Below are positions 7,311 to 16,719 of a stretch of DNA of 64,000 nt, piece after piece; within the stretch, counting starts at the first letter, position 1; every line of letters starts with the position of its first letter. The position numbers were made by a program, and so were the translations under genes. The stretch is taken from the NCBI RefSeq assembly GCF_003148685.1, contig NZ_QGGR01000001.1, positions 310,001-374,000 on the forward strand. Direction: 5' to 3'. The notes under the pieces are model-generated. The model did not search any database and was not told where the DNA came from. It saw nothing but the letters and a program-made list of their open reading frames with translations. This DNA is from Actinoplanes xinjiangensis (GTDB lineage: Bacteria; Actinomycetota; Actinomycetes; Mycobacteriales; Micromonosporaceae).

Positions 7311-8936
7311 TCAGGCCGCGACAGGAGCCTGAGCGGTGACCGGAGCCGCCACGCCACCGGACAGGTGCCGTAGGTAGGCCGGCAGGGTGAGGAACTCCGG
7401 GCAGGTCCGTTCCGACAGCAGGACGGTCAGCAGCGTCCGTGCCTGGCCGAAGCACCGGGCCGCCTCCTCGTCCAGGGCGCCGGTCTCGCTGAGCACGTCC
7501 AGTTCCTCGCGCAGCATCCGGGCGACCAGGCCCGCCGTGACCGGCACGCCGTAGTCGGTCGGGGTACCCGACGAGATCCACTGCCAGAGCTGCGCCCGGC
7601 AGATCTCGGCGGTCGCCGCGTCCTCCATCAGGCCGCCGAGCGCCACCGCGCCCCGGCCACCCAGCCAGGCGGCGATGTAGCGCAGCGCCACACTCACGTT
7701 GGTCCGCAGCGCGACCTCGCTGACGGTGACCGAGGTGGCCTTGATGTCGAGCAGATCGGACGCGCCGACCCGCACGTCGTCGCGCTTGCGCACGATCTGG
7801 TGCGGCTCGTCGCCGAGCCACTGGTCGAACACCTCACGGCAGGTCTCGACGAGCCCCGGGTGCGCGACCCAGGAGCCGTCGAAGCCGTCGCCGACCTCGC
7901 GCCGCTTGTCCTGGCGCACCTGGTTGAGGGCCCGCTTGGCGGCGACCGGGTCGCGGCTGGGCACGACCGCGGCCATCCCGCCGATCGCGTGGGCGCCGCG
8001 CTTGTGGCACGTCTTGACCAGCAGTTCGGTGTACGCCCGCATGAACGGCGCGGTCATGGTGACCTGGGACCGCTCGGGCAGGACCACGTCCGGACGGTTC
8101 TTGATCATGCTGAAGAGGTAGTCCCAGCGGCCCGCGTTCAGGCCGGCCGAGTGCTCGCGCAGCTCGTACAGGATCTCTTCCATCTCGAACGCCGCGTTGA
8201 TCGTCTCGATCAGGACGGTGGCCCGGATCGTGCCGCGCGGGATGCCGAGGTACTCCTGGGCGAAGACGAAGACGTCGTTCCAGAGGCGGGCCTCCAGGTG
8301 CGACTCCAGCTTCGGCAGGTAGAAGTACGGGCCGCTGCCCCGGTCGATCTGCCGCTGCCCGCAGTGGTAGAGGTACAGGCCGAAGTCGAACAGCGACGCC
8401 GACACGGCCCGGCCGCCGATGCGCAGGTGACACTCCGGCAGGTGCCAGCCGCGCGGCCGGACCATGATCGTCGGCATCTGCGCGCCGATCTCGTACCGCT
8501 TGCCGTCCTGGGCGGTGAAGTCGAGCGCACCGTCCAGCGCGTCGCGCAGGTTGAGCTGGCCGAGGATCACGTTGTCCCAGGTGGGCGACGTCGCGTCCTC
8601 GAAGTCGGCCATCCACACCTTGGCACCGGAGTTGAGGGCGTTGATGGTCATCTTGCGTTCCGGCGGGCCGGTGATCTCGACCCGCCGGTCGGTGAGGTCG
8701 GCGGCGGCCGGGGCGACCTGCCACGACAGGTCGTCCCGGATGTACGCCGTGGAGGCGAGGAAGTCGAGGTCGGTGGTACGGGTGGCCCGGCGGCGCCGGC
8801 GGCGCTCCAGCAGCTGAACCCGGCGGGCGCCGAACTCGCGGTCAAGCGCCACGATGAACTCGACGGCCTCAGCGGTCAGGATCTCGGAGTAACGGCCTGC
8901 GGTCGTACCGGTGATGGTGATCTCTTCGGCGCCCAT
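7311..8936 (-). CDS. aceB: Malate synthase A
   Basis: 541 residues, full length for malate synthase A. It condenses glyoxylate with acetyl-CoA to malate, the second step of the glyoxylate shunt, in the cytosol. Family blocks visible: 'MADFEDATSPTW', 'VRPRGWHLPE' with the catalytic Arg, 'IETINAAFEMEEI' with the metal-binding Glu region, and 'GGLMEDAATAEI' with the catalytic Asp. It starts 38 bp after aceA on the same strand, so the two form an operon. The ATG at 8936 gives the expected N-terminus. Confidence 0.96.
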   Translation of the reverse strand: MGAEEITITGTTAGRYSEILTAEAVEFIVALDREFGARRVQLLERRRRRRATRTTDLDFLASTAYIRDDLSWQVAPAAADLTDRRVEITGPPERKMTINALNSGAKVWMADFEDATSPTWDNVILGQLNLRDALDGALDFTAQDGKRYEIGAQMPTIMVRPRGWHLPECHLRIGGRAVSASLFDFGLYLYHCGQRQIDRGSGPYFYLPKLESHLEARLWNDVFVFAQEYLGIPRGTIRATVLIETINAAFEMEEILYELREHSAGLNAGRWDYLFSMIKNRPDVVLPERSQVTMTAPFMRAYTELLVKTCHKRGAHAIGGMAAVVPSRDPVAAKRALNQVRQDKRREVGDGFDGSWVAHPGLVETCREVFDQWLGDEPHQIVRKRDDVRVGASDLLDIKATSVTVSEVALRTNVSVALRYIAAWLGGRGAVALGGLMEDAATAEICRAQLWQWISSGTPTDYGVPVTAGLVARMLREELDVLSETGALDEEAARCFGQARTLLTVLLSERTCPEFLTLPAYLRHLSGGVAAPVTAQAPVAA

Positions 8937-8974
8937 GTCTCTACCTACCTGTCGCTTCTAAGGAACTGCTCGGC

Positions 8975-10258
8975 TCAGAACTGCTCGGCCTCGGTGGAAC
9001 CCGACAGCGCCGTGGTGGAGCTGTCCGGGTTGAGAGCGGTGGAGACGGCGTCGAAGTAGCCGGTGCCGACCTCGGCCTGGTGCTTGGTCGCGGTGTAGCC
9101 GTCGGCCTCGGCCGCGAACTCGGCCTCCTGCAGCTTCACGTAGGCGCTCATGCCGGTCTGGGCGTAGCCGCGGGCCAGCTCGAACATCGAGTGGTTGAGC
9201 GCGTGGAAGCCGGCCAGCGTCACGAACTGGAACTTGTAGCCCATCGCGCCGAGCTCCTTCTGGAAGCGCGCGATCGTGTCGTCGTCCAGGTTCTTCTTCC
9301 AGTTGAACGACGGCGAGCAGTTGTACGACAGCAGCTTGCCCGGGTGCTTGGCGTGCACGGCCTCGGCGAACTTGCGGGCGAAGTCGAGGTCCGGCTTGCC
9401 GGTCTCGACCCACAGCATGTCGGCGTAGTCGGCGTAGGCGACACCGCGGGCGATGGCGGCGTCGTCGCCCGGGGTGACCCGGAAGAAGCCCTCGGAGGTC
9501 CGCTCGCCGGTGACGAACGGCTGGTCACGGGGGTCGACGTCGGTGGTCAGCAGGTCCGCCGCGAGAGCGTCGGTACGGGCGATCACCAGGGTCGGCACAC
9601 CGGCCACGTCAGCCGCGAGGCGGGCCGCGTTCAGCGTGCGGACGTGCTGCTGGGTCGGGATGAGCACCTTGCCGCCGAGGTGGCCGCACTTCTTCTCGCT
9701 GGCGAGCTGGTCCTCCCAGTGCACACCGGCGGCACCGGCCGCGATCATGCCCTTCATCAGCTCGAACGCGTTCAGCGGGCCACCGAAGCCGGCCTCGGCG
9801 TCGGCGACGATCGGGGCGAACCAGTCGCGCTCGTACCGGCCGGCCGCGGTGTCGATCTGGTCGGCGCGCAGCAGCGCGTTGTTGATCCGCCGGACCACCG
9901 CGGGAACCGAGTTCGCCGGGTAGAGCGACTGGTCGGGGTAGGTGTGGCCGGACAGGTTCGCGTCGGCGGCGACCTGCCAGCCGGACAGGTAGATCGCCTT
10001 GAGGCCCGCGCGCACCATCTGGGTCGCCTGGCCGCCGGTCAGCGAGCCGAGGGCGTTGATGTAGTCCTCGGTGTGCAGCAGGTCCCACAGCTTCGCGGCG
10101 CCGCGCTCGGCCAGGGTGTGCCGTTCCTGGAGCGTGCCCCGCAGCCGCACGACGTCCTGCGCGGTGTAGTCACGCTTGACACCGGCCCAGCGGGGGTTAC
10201 TGGCCCATTCCCGAGTGAGGTCCTCAGCGGTACCGCCACGGTTCTGGTTCTCAGTCAT
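8975..10258 (-). CDS. aceA: Isocitrate lyase
   Basis: 427 residues. It cleaves isocitrate to glyoxylate and succinate, the first step of the glyoxylate shunt. The catalytic signature KKCGH is at residues 189-193 (Cys191), with 'DAEAGFGG' and 'SPSFNWKK' blocks intact. The start at 10258 (MTENQNRGG) is the family N-terminus and has an AAGGGA about nine bases upstream; a frame open up to 10453 overlaps the divergent regulator and is rejected. First gene of the aceA-aceB operon, divergent from ramB. Confidence 0.96.
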   Translation of the reverse strand: MTENQNRGGTAEDLTREWASNPRWAGVKRDYTAQDVVRLRGTLQERHTLAERGAAKLWDLLHTEDYINALGSLTGGQATQMVRAGLKAIYLSGWQVAADANLSGHTYPDQSLYPANSVPAVVRRINNALLRADQIDTAAGRYERDWFAPIVADAEAGFGGPLNAFELMKGMIAAGAAGVHWEDQLASEKKCGHLGGKVLIPTQQHVRTLNAARLAADVAGVPTLVIARTDALAADLLTTDVDPRDQPFVTGERTSEGFFRVTPGDDAAIARGVAYADYADMLWVETGKPDLDFARKFAEAVHAKHPGKLLSYNCSPSFNWKKNLDDDTIARFQKELGAMGYKFQFVTLAGFHALNHSMFELARGYAQTGMSAYVKLQEAEFAAEADGYTATKHQAEVGTGYFDAVSTALNPDSSTTALSGSTEAEQF

Positions 10259-10286
10259 CAGAAGAATCCCTTTCCTGCCCTGTCGC

Positions 10287-10306
10287 GTTCTTCCGTGTGG
10301 AAGAAC
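10287..10306. promoter_or_regulatory. Perfect dyad in the aceA promoter/leader
   Basis: GTTCTTCC (10287-10294), GTGT, GGAAGAAC (10299-10306). A second pair, CTTCACT (10306-10312) and AGTGAAG (10359-10365), faces inward across 46 bp. Both lie in the 129-bp gap between aceA and ramB and are candidate RamB binding sites. I do not see the corynebacterial RamB consensus itself, so assignment to RamB is inference from position. Confidence 0.5.
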
Positions 10307-10387
10307 TTCACTCTCAGGGATCGCACCAGCCCCACTGAAGGCCCTCCGTGAGGAAAGAAGTGAAGAAATTCTGTTAGGGTCAAACCC

Positions 10388-11839
10388 GTGACCGCTTCGC
10401 CTTCTGTAGAGCCATCGGTAGACCTCGTCACCCTCGGGCAGCGCCTCCGGCATCTCCGGCGCACCCGCGGCCTGACCCTCGACCAGCTCAGCGACGCCGT
10501 CGGCCGGGCGCCGTCACAGCTGTCGCTCATCGAGAACGGCAAACGCGAGCCCAAACTGTCGGTGCTCCAGGCGATCGCGAGTGCTCTGGGCGTACCCATG
10601 CAGGATCTTCTGCGCCCGGAGGCGCCGAGCCGGCGGGCCGGCCTCGAGATCGAACTCGCCCACTTCCAGCAGAACCCCGCCTACCAGGCGCTCGGCCTGC
10701 CGGCGGTGCGGGCCGGCCGGCGGCTGCCGGCCGACGCCCTGGAAGCTCTCATCGGGATGCATCGCGAGCTCAACCGGGTGCTCACCGAACAGACCGCGAC
10801 CCCCGAGGTGGCACGGCGCGCCAACGCGCAGCTGCGCGCCGACATGCGGCGCCGCGACAACTACTTCGCCGAGATCGAGCAGGCGGCGGCCAGGGTTCTT
10901 CAATCGGTACGGCACACGACCGGCCCGCTGTCACAGCGCGGCATCCTCGACATCGCCGCGCAGATCGGGTTCACCCTGCACTACGTCAACGACCTGCCGG
11001 CCTCCACCCGGTCGGTGACCGACCTGAAGAACCGCAGAATTTTCCTCCCGCAGGTCGCCAGCGGAAAGGGCCACGACCCGCGGGCGGTCGTCCTGCAGAC
11101 CCTCGGGCACTTCGTGCTCGGTCACAACGACCCGTCCGACTACGGCGACTTCCTGCGGCAGCGTGTCGAGGTCAACTACTTCGCGGCGGCGCTGCTCATG
11201 CCGGAGAAGTTCGCCGTCGACTTCCTCGCCGAGGCCAAGGCCGACCGGGCCCTGGCGATCGACGACTTCCGGGACGCGTTCGGGGTGTCCTACGAGACGG
11301 CCGCGCACCGGTTCACCAACCTGGCCACCCACCACTTCGGGATCCCGGTGCACTTCGCGCGGGTGCACGAGACCGGGATCGTCTACAAGGCGTACGAGAA
11401 CGACAACGTCCGCTTCCCGTCGGATGTGACCGGAGCCATCGAGGGCCAGCCGGTGTGCCGCAAGTGGGCGTCGCGCACCGTCTTCGAGGCCGAGGACCCG
11501 TATTCGTCGTTCTACCAGTTCACCGACACCGGCGCCGGGACGTACTGGTGCACCGTCCACGTCGAGTCGACCCGCTCCGGCGAGTTCTCGGTGACCGTCG
11601 GTACGCCGTACGAGCACGCCCGCTGGTTCCGTGGCGGTGACGTGCCCGGGCGTACCGTGTCGACCTGCCCCGACCCGGACTGCTGCCGCCGCCCGCCGGC
11701 CGCCCTGGTGGACCGGTGGGCGGGCAACGCCTGGCCCAGCGCCCGCGTCCACTCCCACCTGCTGGCCGCCCTGCCGCCGGGCACCTTCCCGGGCGTCGAC
11801 AACCGCGACGTCTACGACTTCCTGGAGCGCCGCGCCTGA
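10388..11839 (+). CDS. ramB: RamB-type transcriptional regulator (XRE HTH + IrrE-like + DUF2083)
   Basis: 483 residues. An XRE helix-turn-helix spans ~15-70 ('[22 protein letters not shown]'-like region), an IrrE/ImmA-type domain follows near 190-300, and a DUF2083-like Cys-containing C-terminal domain ends the protein. The zinc-protease HExxH is degenerate: it reads Q237-T-L-G-H241, so no peptidase activity is expected. In corynebacteria and mycobacteria RamB represses or activates acetate and glyoxylate genes and itself. Divergence from aceA-aceB supports that role here. The GTG start directly follows a GGGT-CAA-ACCC dyad and may be leaderless. Confidence 0.88.
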   Translation: MTASPSVEPSVDLVTLGQRLRHLRRTRGLTLDQLSDAVGRAPSQLSLIENGKREPKLSVLQAIASALGVPMQDLLRPEAPSRRAGLEIELAHFQQNPAYQALGLPAVRAGRRLPADALEALIGMHRELNRVLTEQTATPEVARRANAQLRADMRRRDNYFAEIEQAAARVLQSVRHTTGPLSQRGILDIAAQIGFTLHYVNDLPASTRSVTDLKNRRIFLPQVASGKGHDPRAVVLQTLGHFVLGHNDPSDYGDFLRQRVEVNYFAAALLMPEKFAVDFLAEAKADRALAIDDFRDAFGVSYETAAHRFTNLATHHFGIPVHFARVHETGIVYKAYENDNVRFPSDVTGAIEGQPVCRKWASRTVFEAEDPYSSFYQFTDTGAGTYWCTVHVESTRSGEFSVTVGTPYEHARWFRGGDVPGRTVSTCPDPDCCRRPPAALVDRWAGNAWPSARVHSHLLAALPPGTFPGVDNRDVYDFLERRA

Positions 11840-11949
11840 CGCCAGCCCCTCCGAAAGGAACACCGCGGCCGCTTTTTCGGCCACGGCCGAAGAAGTCACG
11901 CGCCCGAAAGCGCCGCCGCACCCGAAAAGGGCGCGGCGCCCGAAAGGGT

Positions 11950-12002
11950 GGCTGGTTCCCACCGCTGTCTCAGCGGCGCTGAGACAGCGGTGGGAACCAG
12001 CC
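11950..12002. repeat. 53-bp palindromic repeat, copy 3
   Basis: Perfect 25-bp arms (11950-11974 and 11978-12002) with a 3-base loop; same arm sequence family as copies 1 and 2 (GGCTGGTTCCCACC start). It lies between the convergent ends of ramB and the DUF402 gene, so it probably also serves as a bidirectional terminator. Confidence 0.9.
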
Positions 12003-12010
12003 GAAAACCC

Positions 12011-12514
12011 TCAGGTGAGGTAGGCGTCCAGGCGCCGGCGGGCCTCGGTCTCGAACGGCTGGGTAGCCGCGGAGAGCCTGGTGAACAGGTCGTCGCAGGT
12101 GGCCCGGGCCTCGGCGATCACCTCTGGCGGATAGCCGTAGCGGATCTGGTGCTCGGCGAACTCGTCCTCGTCGAGTACCGCCACCGAGCCGTCCCAGTGC
12201 CGGATCACGTCCAGGTCCAGGTCGACGGCGTGCACGACCCCGTCGTGGATGCGCGGACGGTCGGTGATATCGATGTAGACGGCGATCGACGACGCCGCCG
12301 ACGGGGCGTTGACCGAGGCGATCCAGCAGCCGGATGCCGGTACCAGCATCACGAAGTCGTGTAGCTGCGGGAACATCTCGCCGTCACCGCGGCGCATGCT
12401 GATCCCGGCGCGCCCGCCGAGCCACAGCCCGTGCCCGTCCTCGCCGAGCGGTTCCAGATCACACTCCCAGTGCCGCCGGCCGCCCCACTTGGTGAACCGG
12501 ACCTCACCGGTCAT
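12011..12514 (-). CDS. DUF402 (FomD-like) protein
   Basis: 167 residues. The pattern 'VHAVDLDLDVIRHWDGSV' followed by 'LDEDEF' is the metal-binding core of DUF402/FomD-type proteins, some of which hydrolyse nucleotidyl or nucleoside diphosphate compounds. The molecular role here is not known. The ATG at 12514 overlaps the stop of the RidA gene by four bases (ATGA), so translation is coupled. A longer frame running up to 13069 is a chance extension. Confidence 0.8.
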   Translation of the reverse strand: MTGEVRFTKWGGRRHWECDLEPLGEDGHGLWLGGRAGISMRRGDGEMFPQLHDFVMLVPASGCWIASVNAPSAASSIAVYIDITDRPRIHDGVVHAVDLDLDVIRHWDGSVAVLDEDEFAEHQIRYGYPPEVIAEARATCDDLFTRLSAATQPFETEARRRLDAYLT

Positions 12515-12897
12515 GCCGGCACCGCGGCGACGGCCTCGATCTCGATCAGCACGTCGGGCCGGAACAGCCCGGCCACCTGCACCAGCGAACTGGCCGGCGG
12601 CCGCGCGGTGTCGACGAACTCGTCCCGGATCCGGCGGATCGCCGGCAGTTCCCCGGTGCCGGTCACGAAGTACGTCAGTTTGATCACGTCGGCCCAGCCG
12701 GCACCGCCCGCGGCGAGCGCGGCCTCCACGTTGCGGAAGGTCAGCCGGGTCTGGTCGGCCCAGCCCTCCGGGACCCTGCCGTCCGCGTCGACGGGCACCT
12801 GCCCGGAGATGTACACGAGCCGGCTGCCCGGCGCGACGACGACGGTGTGGCTGTAACCGTTGGGGGACGGCGGTTCCGGAAACTCGATGATCGCCAT
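12511..12897 (-). CDS. RidA/YjgF-family protein
   Basis: 128 residues, the usual length for the family. RidA proteins hydrolyse reactive enamine/imine intermediates from PLP enzymes. The block 'RPPASSLVQVAGLFRP' followed by 'IEIEAVAAV' matches the RidA signature, including the Arg that binds the carboxylate. It is probably a cytosolic trimer. First gene of a two-gene operon with the DUF402 gene. Confidence 0.85.
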   Translation of the reverse strand: MAIIEFPEPPSPNGYSHTVVVAPGSRLVYISGQVPVDADGRVPEGWADQTRLTFRNVEAALAAGGAGWADVIKLTYFVTGTGELPAIRRIRDEFVDTARPPASSLVQVAGLFRPDVLIEIEAVAAVPA

Positions 12898-13139
12898 CCG
12901 TCCACCCTAGATATCCACCGATCCGCCGCCACCGTTTTCCCGGCCGACGGCCGGAGGACGACGCCGCAAGACGACGGCCGCCAGGCGACGCCACGGTAAG
13001 ACGACGCCGCCGCAAGAGAACGGCCGGAAGACGACGGCCGGAAGACGACGGCCGGAAGACGACGCCCAAGACGGCGGGCGGCGGGCGGCGGGCGCCGGGC
13101 GACCCTGGCGGAGGATGACGGCCGGAAGGGAGACGCCGG
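12898..13139. other. 242-bp low-complexity gap with a 14-bp tandem repeat
   Basis: No gene seen. The sequence is dominated by variants of 'ggccggaagacgac'; the perfect part is three tandem copies at 13022-13063, followed by GGCGGGC repeats near 13075-13100. It lies upstream of ridA, so it should contain that promoter, but I see no convincing -10/-35 pair. Confidence 0.6.
13022..13063. repeat. 14-bp tandem repeat, three copies
   Basis: Three perfect head-to-tail copies of GGCCGGAAGACGAC, with degenerate copies on both sides. Confidence 0.85.
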
Positions 13140-14588
13140 TCAGGGGGTGGGTGCCGGGCCGCCGCGGAGGGCGCGGATCGCGGCCAGCAGGTCGGCCTGG
13201 GAGATCGGGGTCACCTGCACCCCGCGCGCCTCCTGCATGGCCTTGGTCAGCTGGACCCGCCGCAGCACCTCCTTGATGTCGGCGCCGGTCATGCCGGTGG
13301 CGGCGACGCCCAGGGCGGCCGGGTCGAGGTCGTCGGCGAACATCCGGAAACCGGGGGTCTCGTGGGCGCTGATCAGGCCGCGGATCATCTTGCGGAAGAT
13401 CTCGGCGCGGGACGTCTCGTCCGGCTTCGGCACGCTGATCTTGACGTCGAAGCGGCCGGACCGGATCAGGGACTCGTCGACGCGGTGCGGGAAGTTGGTG
13501 GTGGCGACGACGATGACGTTCGGGTTCTCTTCGATCAGGTCGTTCATCTCCTGCTTGAAGATGCCGGCCACCGCGTTCAGAGCCTGGCTGGCGGCGTCCC
13601 CGCCCATGCCGGCGTAACTGACGATGGAGTCGAACTCGTCGAACAGCATGAGTGTGGGCGTCCGGTAGCGGCGGGCGTCCCGGAAGATCTGCTTGATGTT
13701 GCGTTCCGAGCCGCCCAGGTACTTGTCGAGGATCTCCGGTGTGCGGATCTCCCGGAAGTCGGCGCCGATCTCGTTGGCGAGAGCGCGGGACAGCATGGTC
13801 TTGCCGGTGCCGGGTGGCCCGTACATCAGCAGGCCCTGAGGGCGACGGGCGCCCCACCGTGCCATCGCCTCGGGATGCCGGAAGGAGACGGCGATCTGGC
13901 GCAGCTCGGCGACGACGTCGGCGAGGCCGCCGACCATGTCGAGGGTGACCGACTGCGTGGTGGCGGGGGTGGCCAGGTGCCGGCCGACCACGTAACGGCG
14001 GCCGGTCAGCGCGTCGGCGCCGGCCAGATCGGCGACCGCCTGGAGGGTGAGGGTGACGAAGGCGCGCAGGTGGGCGACGCCGACGGCGTCGCGGGCGATC
14101 CGCGACTCCAGCCGGGCGACGCCGTCGGCGTAGGTGATGGTCGCCTCGATGCCGGCGGCGGCGTCGGCGAGCAGCCCGGGTTCGCGGTCCACCGGCTTCT
14201 CCAGACCCAGCGTGCGGTACGCGACGGCCGCCGCCATGCCCACGCCGTCGACGATGCGGGTCACCACCTGGTCCCCGGCGGCGATACGCCGGGCCAGGAG
14301 CCGGCCGAGCGGGTCGATGTCGAGGACGATGCCGCGCATCCTCTGCTGGGTGGCCTCCGGCGAGCTAAGGGTCCTGATCCGGGCGGTGAACACGTGCTCG
14401 GTGCCGCCGGTGCCGTCGACGGTCAGGTCGACCCGGTGCACCGGCTCCGGCCAGGTGGCCCGCTGCAGCAGGTCGACCGGGTTGACCCGGGCGGCGGCCA
14501 GCAGGGTGCCGGCGTCGACCAGCTCGACGATCGCCCCCGCATGCTGGAAGGTCTCGGTCTGCGGTCGGGTGGAGCTCGCGTCGGTCAT
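13140..14588 (-). CDS. AAA+ ATPase (FtsH/Cdc48-type module)
   Basis: 482 residues. The N-terminal ~220 residues are a substrate- or partner-binding region of unknown type. The AAA+ module has Walker A GPPGTGKT (257-264), Walker B LMLFDEFD (313-320), sensor 'ATTN' and the arginine-finger-type 'RSGRFD' (376-381), then the small lid domain. There is no protease domain and no membrane span, so it is a cytosolic remodelling ATPase with unknown clients. The start at 14588 is used because GGGAG lies just upstream; the open frame to 15053 is on the wrong side of the opposite-strand methyltransferase. Confidence 0.85.
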   Translation of the reverse strand: MTDASSTRPQTETFQHAGAIVELVDAGTLLAAARVNPVDLLQRATWPEPVHRVDLTVDGTGGTEHVFTARIRTLSSPEATQQRMRGIVLDIDPLGRLLARRIAAGDQVVTRIVDGVGMAAAVAYRTLGLEKPVDREPGLLADAAAGIEATITYADGVARLESRIARDAVGVAHLRAFVTLTLQAVADLAGADALTGRRYVVGRHLATPATTQSVTLDMVGGLADVVAELRQIAVSFRHPEAMARWGARRPQGLLMYGPPGTGKTMLSRALANEIGADFREIRTPEILDKYLGGSERNIKQIFRDARRYRTPTLMLFDEFDSIVSYAGMGGDAASQALNAVAGIFKQEMNDLIEENPNVIVVATTNFPHRVDESLIRSGRFDVKISVPKPDETSRAEIFRKMIRGLISAHETPGFRMFADDLDPAALGVAATGMTGADIKEVLRRVQLTKAMQEARGVQVTPISQADLLAAIRALRGGPAPTP

Positions 14589-14693
14589 GGGTCGTCTCCC
14601 GCCGGGATCGCGTTCAGGAGGTACCACCCCAGCGTGACACGCGATCGCATGCCCGGCTGTTTGACCGGGCCGGTGGCGGGCATTCCGCCTGCT

Positions 14694-14879
14694 ATGAGCG
14701 ACTTCATGAACAAGGCCAAGAGTTTCGCCGACCAGCACGACGAGCAGGTGGATCAGGCGATGGAGAAGGGCGGCGACCAGATCGACCAGCGGACCGGCAA
14801 CAAGTATTCCGAGCACATCGACCGGGGTGTGGACGAGGCGCAGAAGCGGACCGGGGAGGGCGACACCGTTCCGGGCTGA
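14694..14879 (+). CDS. Small hydrophilic MT0933-type 'antitoxin' protein
   Basis: 61 residues, highly charged. The pattern 'DQIDQRTGNKYSEHIDRG' matches the MT0933 antitoxin-like family (Rv0909-type) common in actinobacteria, where it usually sits beside a SRPBCC-type partner. Here no toxin-like gene is directly adjacent; the nearest SRPBCC protein is two genes on (15815). It starts 105 bp from the divergent AAA ATPase. Function as an antitoxin is family naming, not shown here. Confidence 0.72.
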   Translation: MSDFMNKAKSFADQHDEQVDQAMEKGGDQIDQRTGNKYSEHIDRGVDEAQKRTGEGDTVPG

Positions 14880-14920
14880 GAAATCCGCTGGTCCGCCCCG
14901 CGCGCGGCGGCCACGATTCC

Positions 14921-15730
14921 ATGATGGATCAGACCACGAGCGAGATCGTCGACTTCTACACCGGATACGACGAGGCCGGGCGCCTGGACCGGCGGGCGTC
15001 GTTCCAGCTGGAGCGGATCCGTACCCGCGAGTTGCTGGAGCAGCACCTGCCACCGGCGCCGGCCTCGATCCTGGACGTCGGTGGCGGGCCGGGGGCGTAC
15101 GCGCGCCCGCTGCTCGCCGCCGGCTATCGGGTGCGGATCGTCGACCTGGTGCCGGCGCACGTGGAGCAGGCCCGGGCCGGGCAGCCGCCGATCGACGCGA
15201 TCGTCGGTGACGCCCGGTCGCTGCCCGTCCCGGACCGGTCGTGTGACGCGACTCTGCTGCTCGGGCCGCTCTATCACCTGATGGACCGCGCCGACCGGGT
15301 GCAGGCGCTGCGCGAGGCGGTGCGGGTCACCCGGCCGGGCGGTGTGGTGCTGGCCGCGGCGATCACCCGGTTCGCGGGGCCGCTGGACTTCGCGGCGAAC
15401 GGCCGGTTCACCTCCGAGCGCCTGTACGCGGAGGCGCGGCAGATCCTCGCCGACGGCCGCAACCATCCGGGGCTGGGGTTCACCCACGCGTACTTCCACC
15501 GGGTGCCCGAACTGGCCGGGGAGTTCCGGGACGCCGGGCTCACCGAGGTGACGGTGCACGGCATCGAGGGCCCCGCCTGGCCGGCCGCGGAGGCCGCCAC
15601 CGGCACCCCGTCCGAGCGGACCGTCCTGGACGGCGCGCTGGCCCTGGCCCGGCTCTACAGCACCGAGGCCGACGTGGTCTCGGTGAGCGCCCATCTGATG
15701 GCCGTGGCGAACACCCCCGGCCGACGATGA
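14921..15730 (+). CDS. Class I SAM-dependent methyltransferase
   Basis: 269 residues. Motif I is 'ILDVGGGPGAYA', motif II acidic 'RIVDLVP', and 'DATLLLGPLYHL' is the post-motif region seen in small-molecule methyltransferases. The substrate cannot be read from the sequence. Two ATG codons (14921, 14924) are adjacent. It follows the MT0933-like gene by 41 bp on the same strand. Confidence 0.85.
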   Translation: MMDQTTSEIVDFYTGYDEAGRLDRRASFQLERIRTRELLEQHLPPAPASILDVGGGPGAYARPLLAAGYRVRIVDLVPAHVEQARAGQPPIDAIVGDARSLPVPDRSCDATLLLGPLYHLMDRADRVQALREAVRVTRPGGVVLAAAITRFAGPLDFAANGRFTSERLYAEARQILADGRNHPGLGFTHAYFHRVPELAGEFRDAGLTEVTVHGIEGPAWPAAEAATGTPSERTVLDGALALARLYSTEADVVSVSAHLMAVANTPGRR

Positions 15731-15814
15731 CACCCGGGTGAACCCGGTGGCCGGGGCCGCACCCGAGCGATCGGTACGCCGCCGGGCGCCGGCTTTTTCT
15801 GCGACGATGCCGGA

Positions 15815-16210
15815 GTGACTTCGGCATCGCGCTACCTCAGCGAGCACATCGACGTTCCGGCCGATGAGGTGTACGCCTTCACCGCCGACCCGGCGAACCT
15901 GCCCGCCTGGGCACCCGGGCTGGCGACCTCGGTGGCCCGGGAGGACGGCCGCTGGCTGATCGGCGACGACGGGGCCGAGCTGATCTTCACACCCCGTAAC
16001 GAGCTGGGCGTGCTGGACCACTGGGTGCGGCCACCGGACGGCGACGAGGTGTACGCGCCGATGCGGGTCATCCCGGACGGCGAGGGCGCCGAGATCATGT
16101 TCACGCTGCGGCGGCTGCCCGGCATGACCGACGAGGACTTCGACCGGGACGCCGGCCTGGTGCAGGCCGACCTGACCCGGCTCAAGCAGGTGCTGGAGTC
16201 GGCCCGCTGA
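15815..16210 (+). CDS. SRPBCC-fold (polyketide cyclase/dehydrase-like) protein
   Basis: 131 residues with the START-like layout: 'SEHIDVPADEVYAFTADPANLPAWAP' at the N-terminus and 'LTRLKQVLE' in the C-terminal helix. Such proteins bind hydrophobic ligands in a central cavity; some are cyclases. The ligand is unknown. GTG start. It is convergent with the DUF1905 gene three bases away. Confidence 0.78.
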   Translation: MTSASRYLSEHIDVPADEVYAFTADPANLPAWAPGLATSVAREDGRWLIGDDGAELIFTPRNELGVLDHWVRPPDGDEVYAPMRVIPDGEGAEIMFTLRRLPGMTDEDFDRDAGLVQADLTRLKQVLESAR

Positions 16211-16213
16211 GGT

Positions 16214-16507
16214 TCAGACGTCGACCCGCAGCTCGATGGTCACCGGGTCGCCGGCGTCCAGGGACTCCGCCTTGCGGATCGCGGCGCGGATCGGGACCAG
16301 ATAGCCGCCGTCCTTGGGGAACAGCGACGTGGTCCACTCCGACGACCCGATCCGAACCGTCACCGGGATCATCCCCCAGCCGTACGTGACCAGCGCCGAC
16401 GCATCGGCCAGGGCCGCCGCCTCACCCTCGGGGACGGCGACGAAGTGGTGCGGGGCGGGACCCCGCCAGTAGATGATCTCGCCGTCGAACGTCAGTCGCA
16501 TCGCCAT
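16214..16507 (-). CDS. DUF1905 protein
   Basis: 97 residues. The start 'RLTFDGEIIYWRGPAPHHFVAVPE' and the end 'YLVPIRAAIRKAESLDAGDPVTIELRV' are characteristic of DUF1905, a small beta-barrel family of unknown function. The ATG at 16507 or 16501 is used; a frame open to 16678 adds an Arg-rich stretch without family similarity. Confidence 0.78.
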   Translation of the reverse strand: MAMRLTFDGEIIYWRGPAPHHFVAVPEGEAAALADASALVTYGWGMIPVTVRIGSSEWTTSLFPKDGGYLVPIRAAIRKAESLDAGDPVTIELRVDV

Positions 16508-16719
16508 ACTGCGCAGAGTCTGCCACAGAGATTCATAACGGTCGGCCAACGACTGCTTTCGATCATCAACGGGCCGTGGGAAAGTGCAGGGAAACCCCAG
16601 GCGACGGCGGAAGGGCCGAATTCGCCCCGAGGTCTCCTGCCGTACGCCTGTCCTCCACCCGGCACTTTCATGATCCACCAGCGCGCACCGGTCGCCGGTG
16701 CCGCAGAAGGAGGAACACA

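Noticed and set aside
10259..10453. N-terminal extension of isocitrate lyase
   Set aside because: It overlaps the divergent ramB start and lies before the family's normal N-terminus; the ATG at 10258 has its own ribosome binding site.
14589..15053. Longer start for the AAA ATPase
   Set aside because: The extension is antisense to the MT0933-like and methyltransferase genes and has Arg/Pro-rich shadow composition.
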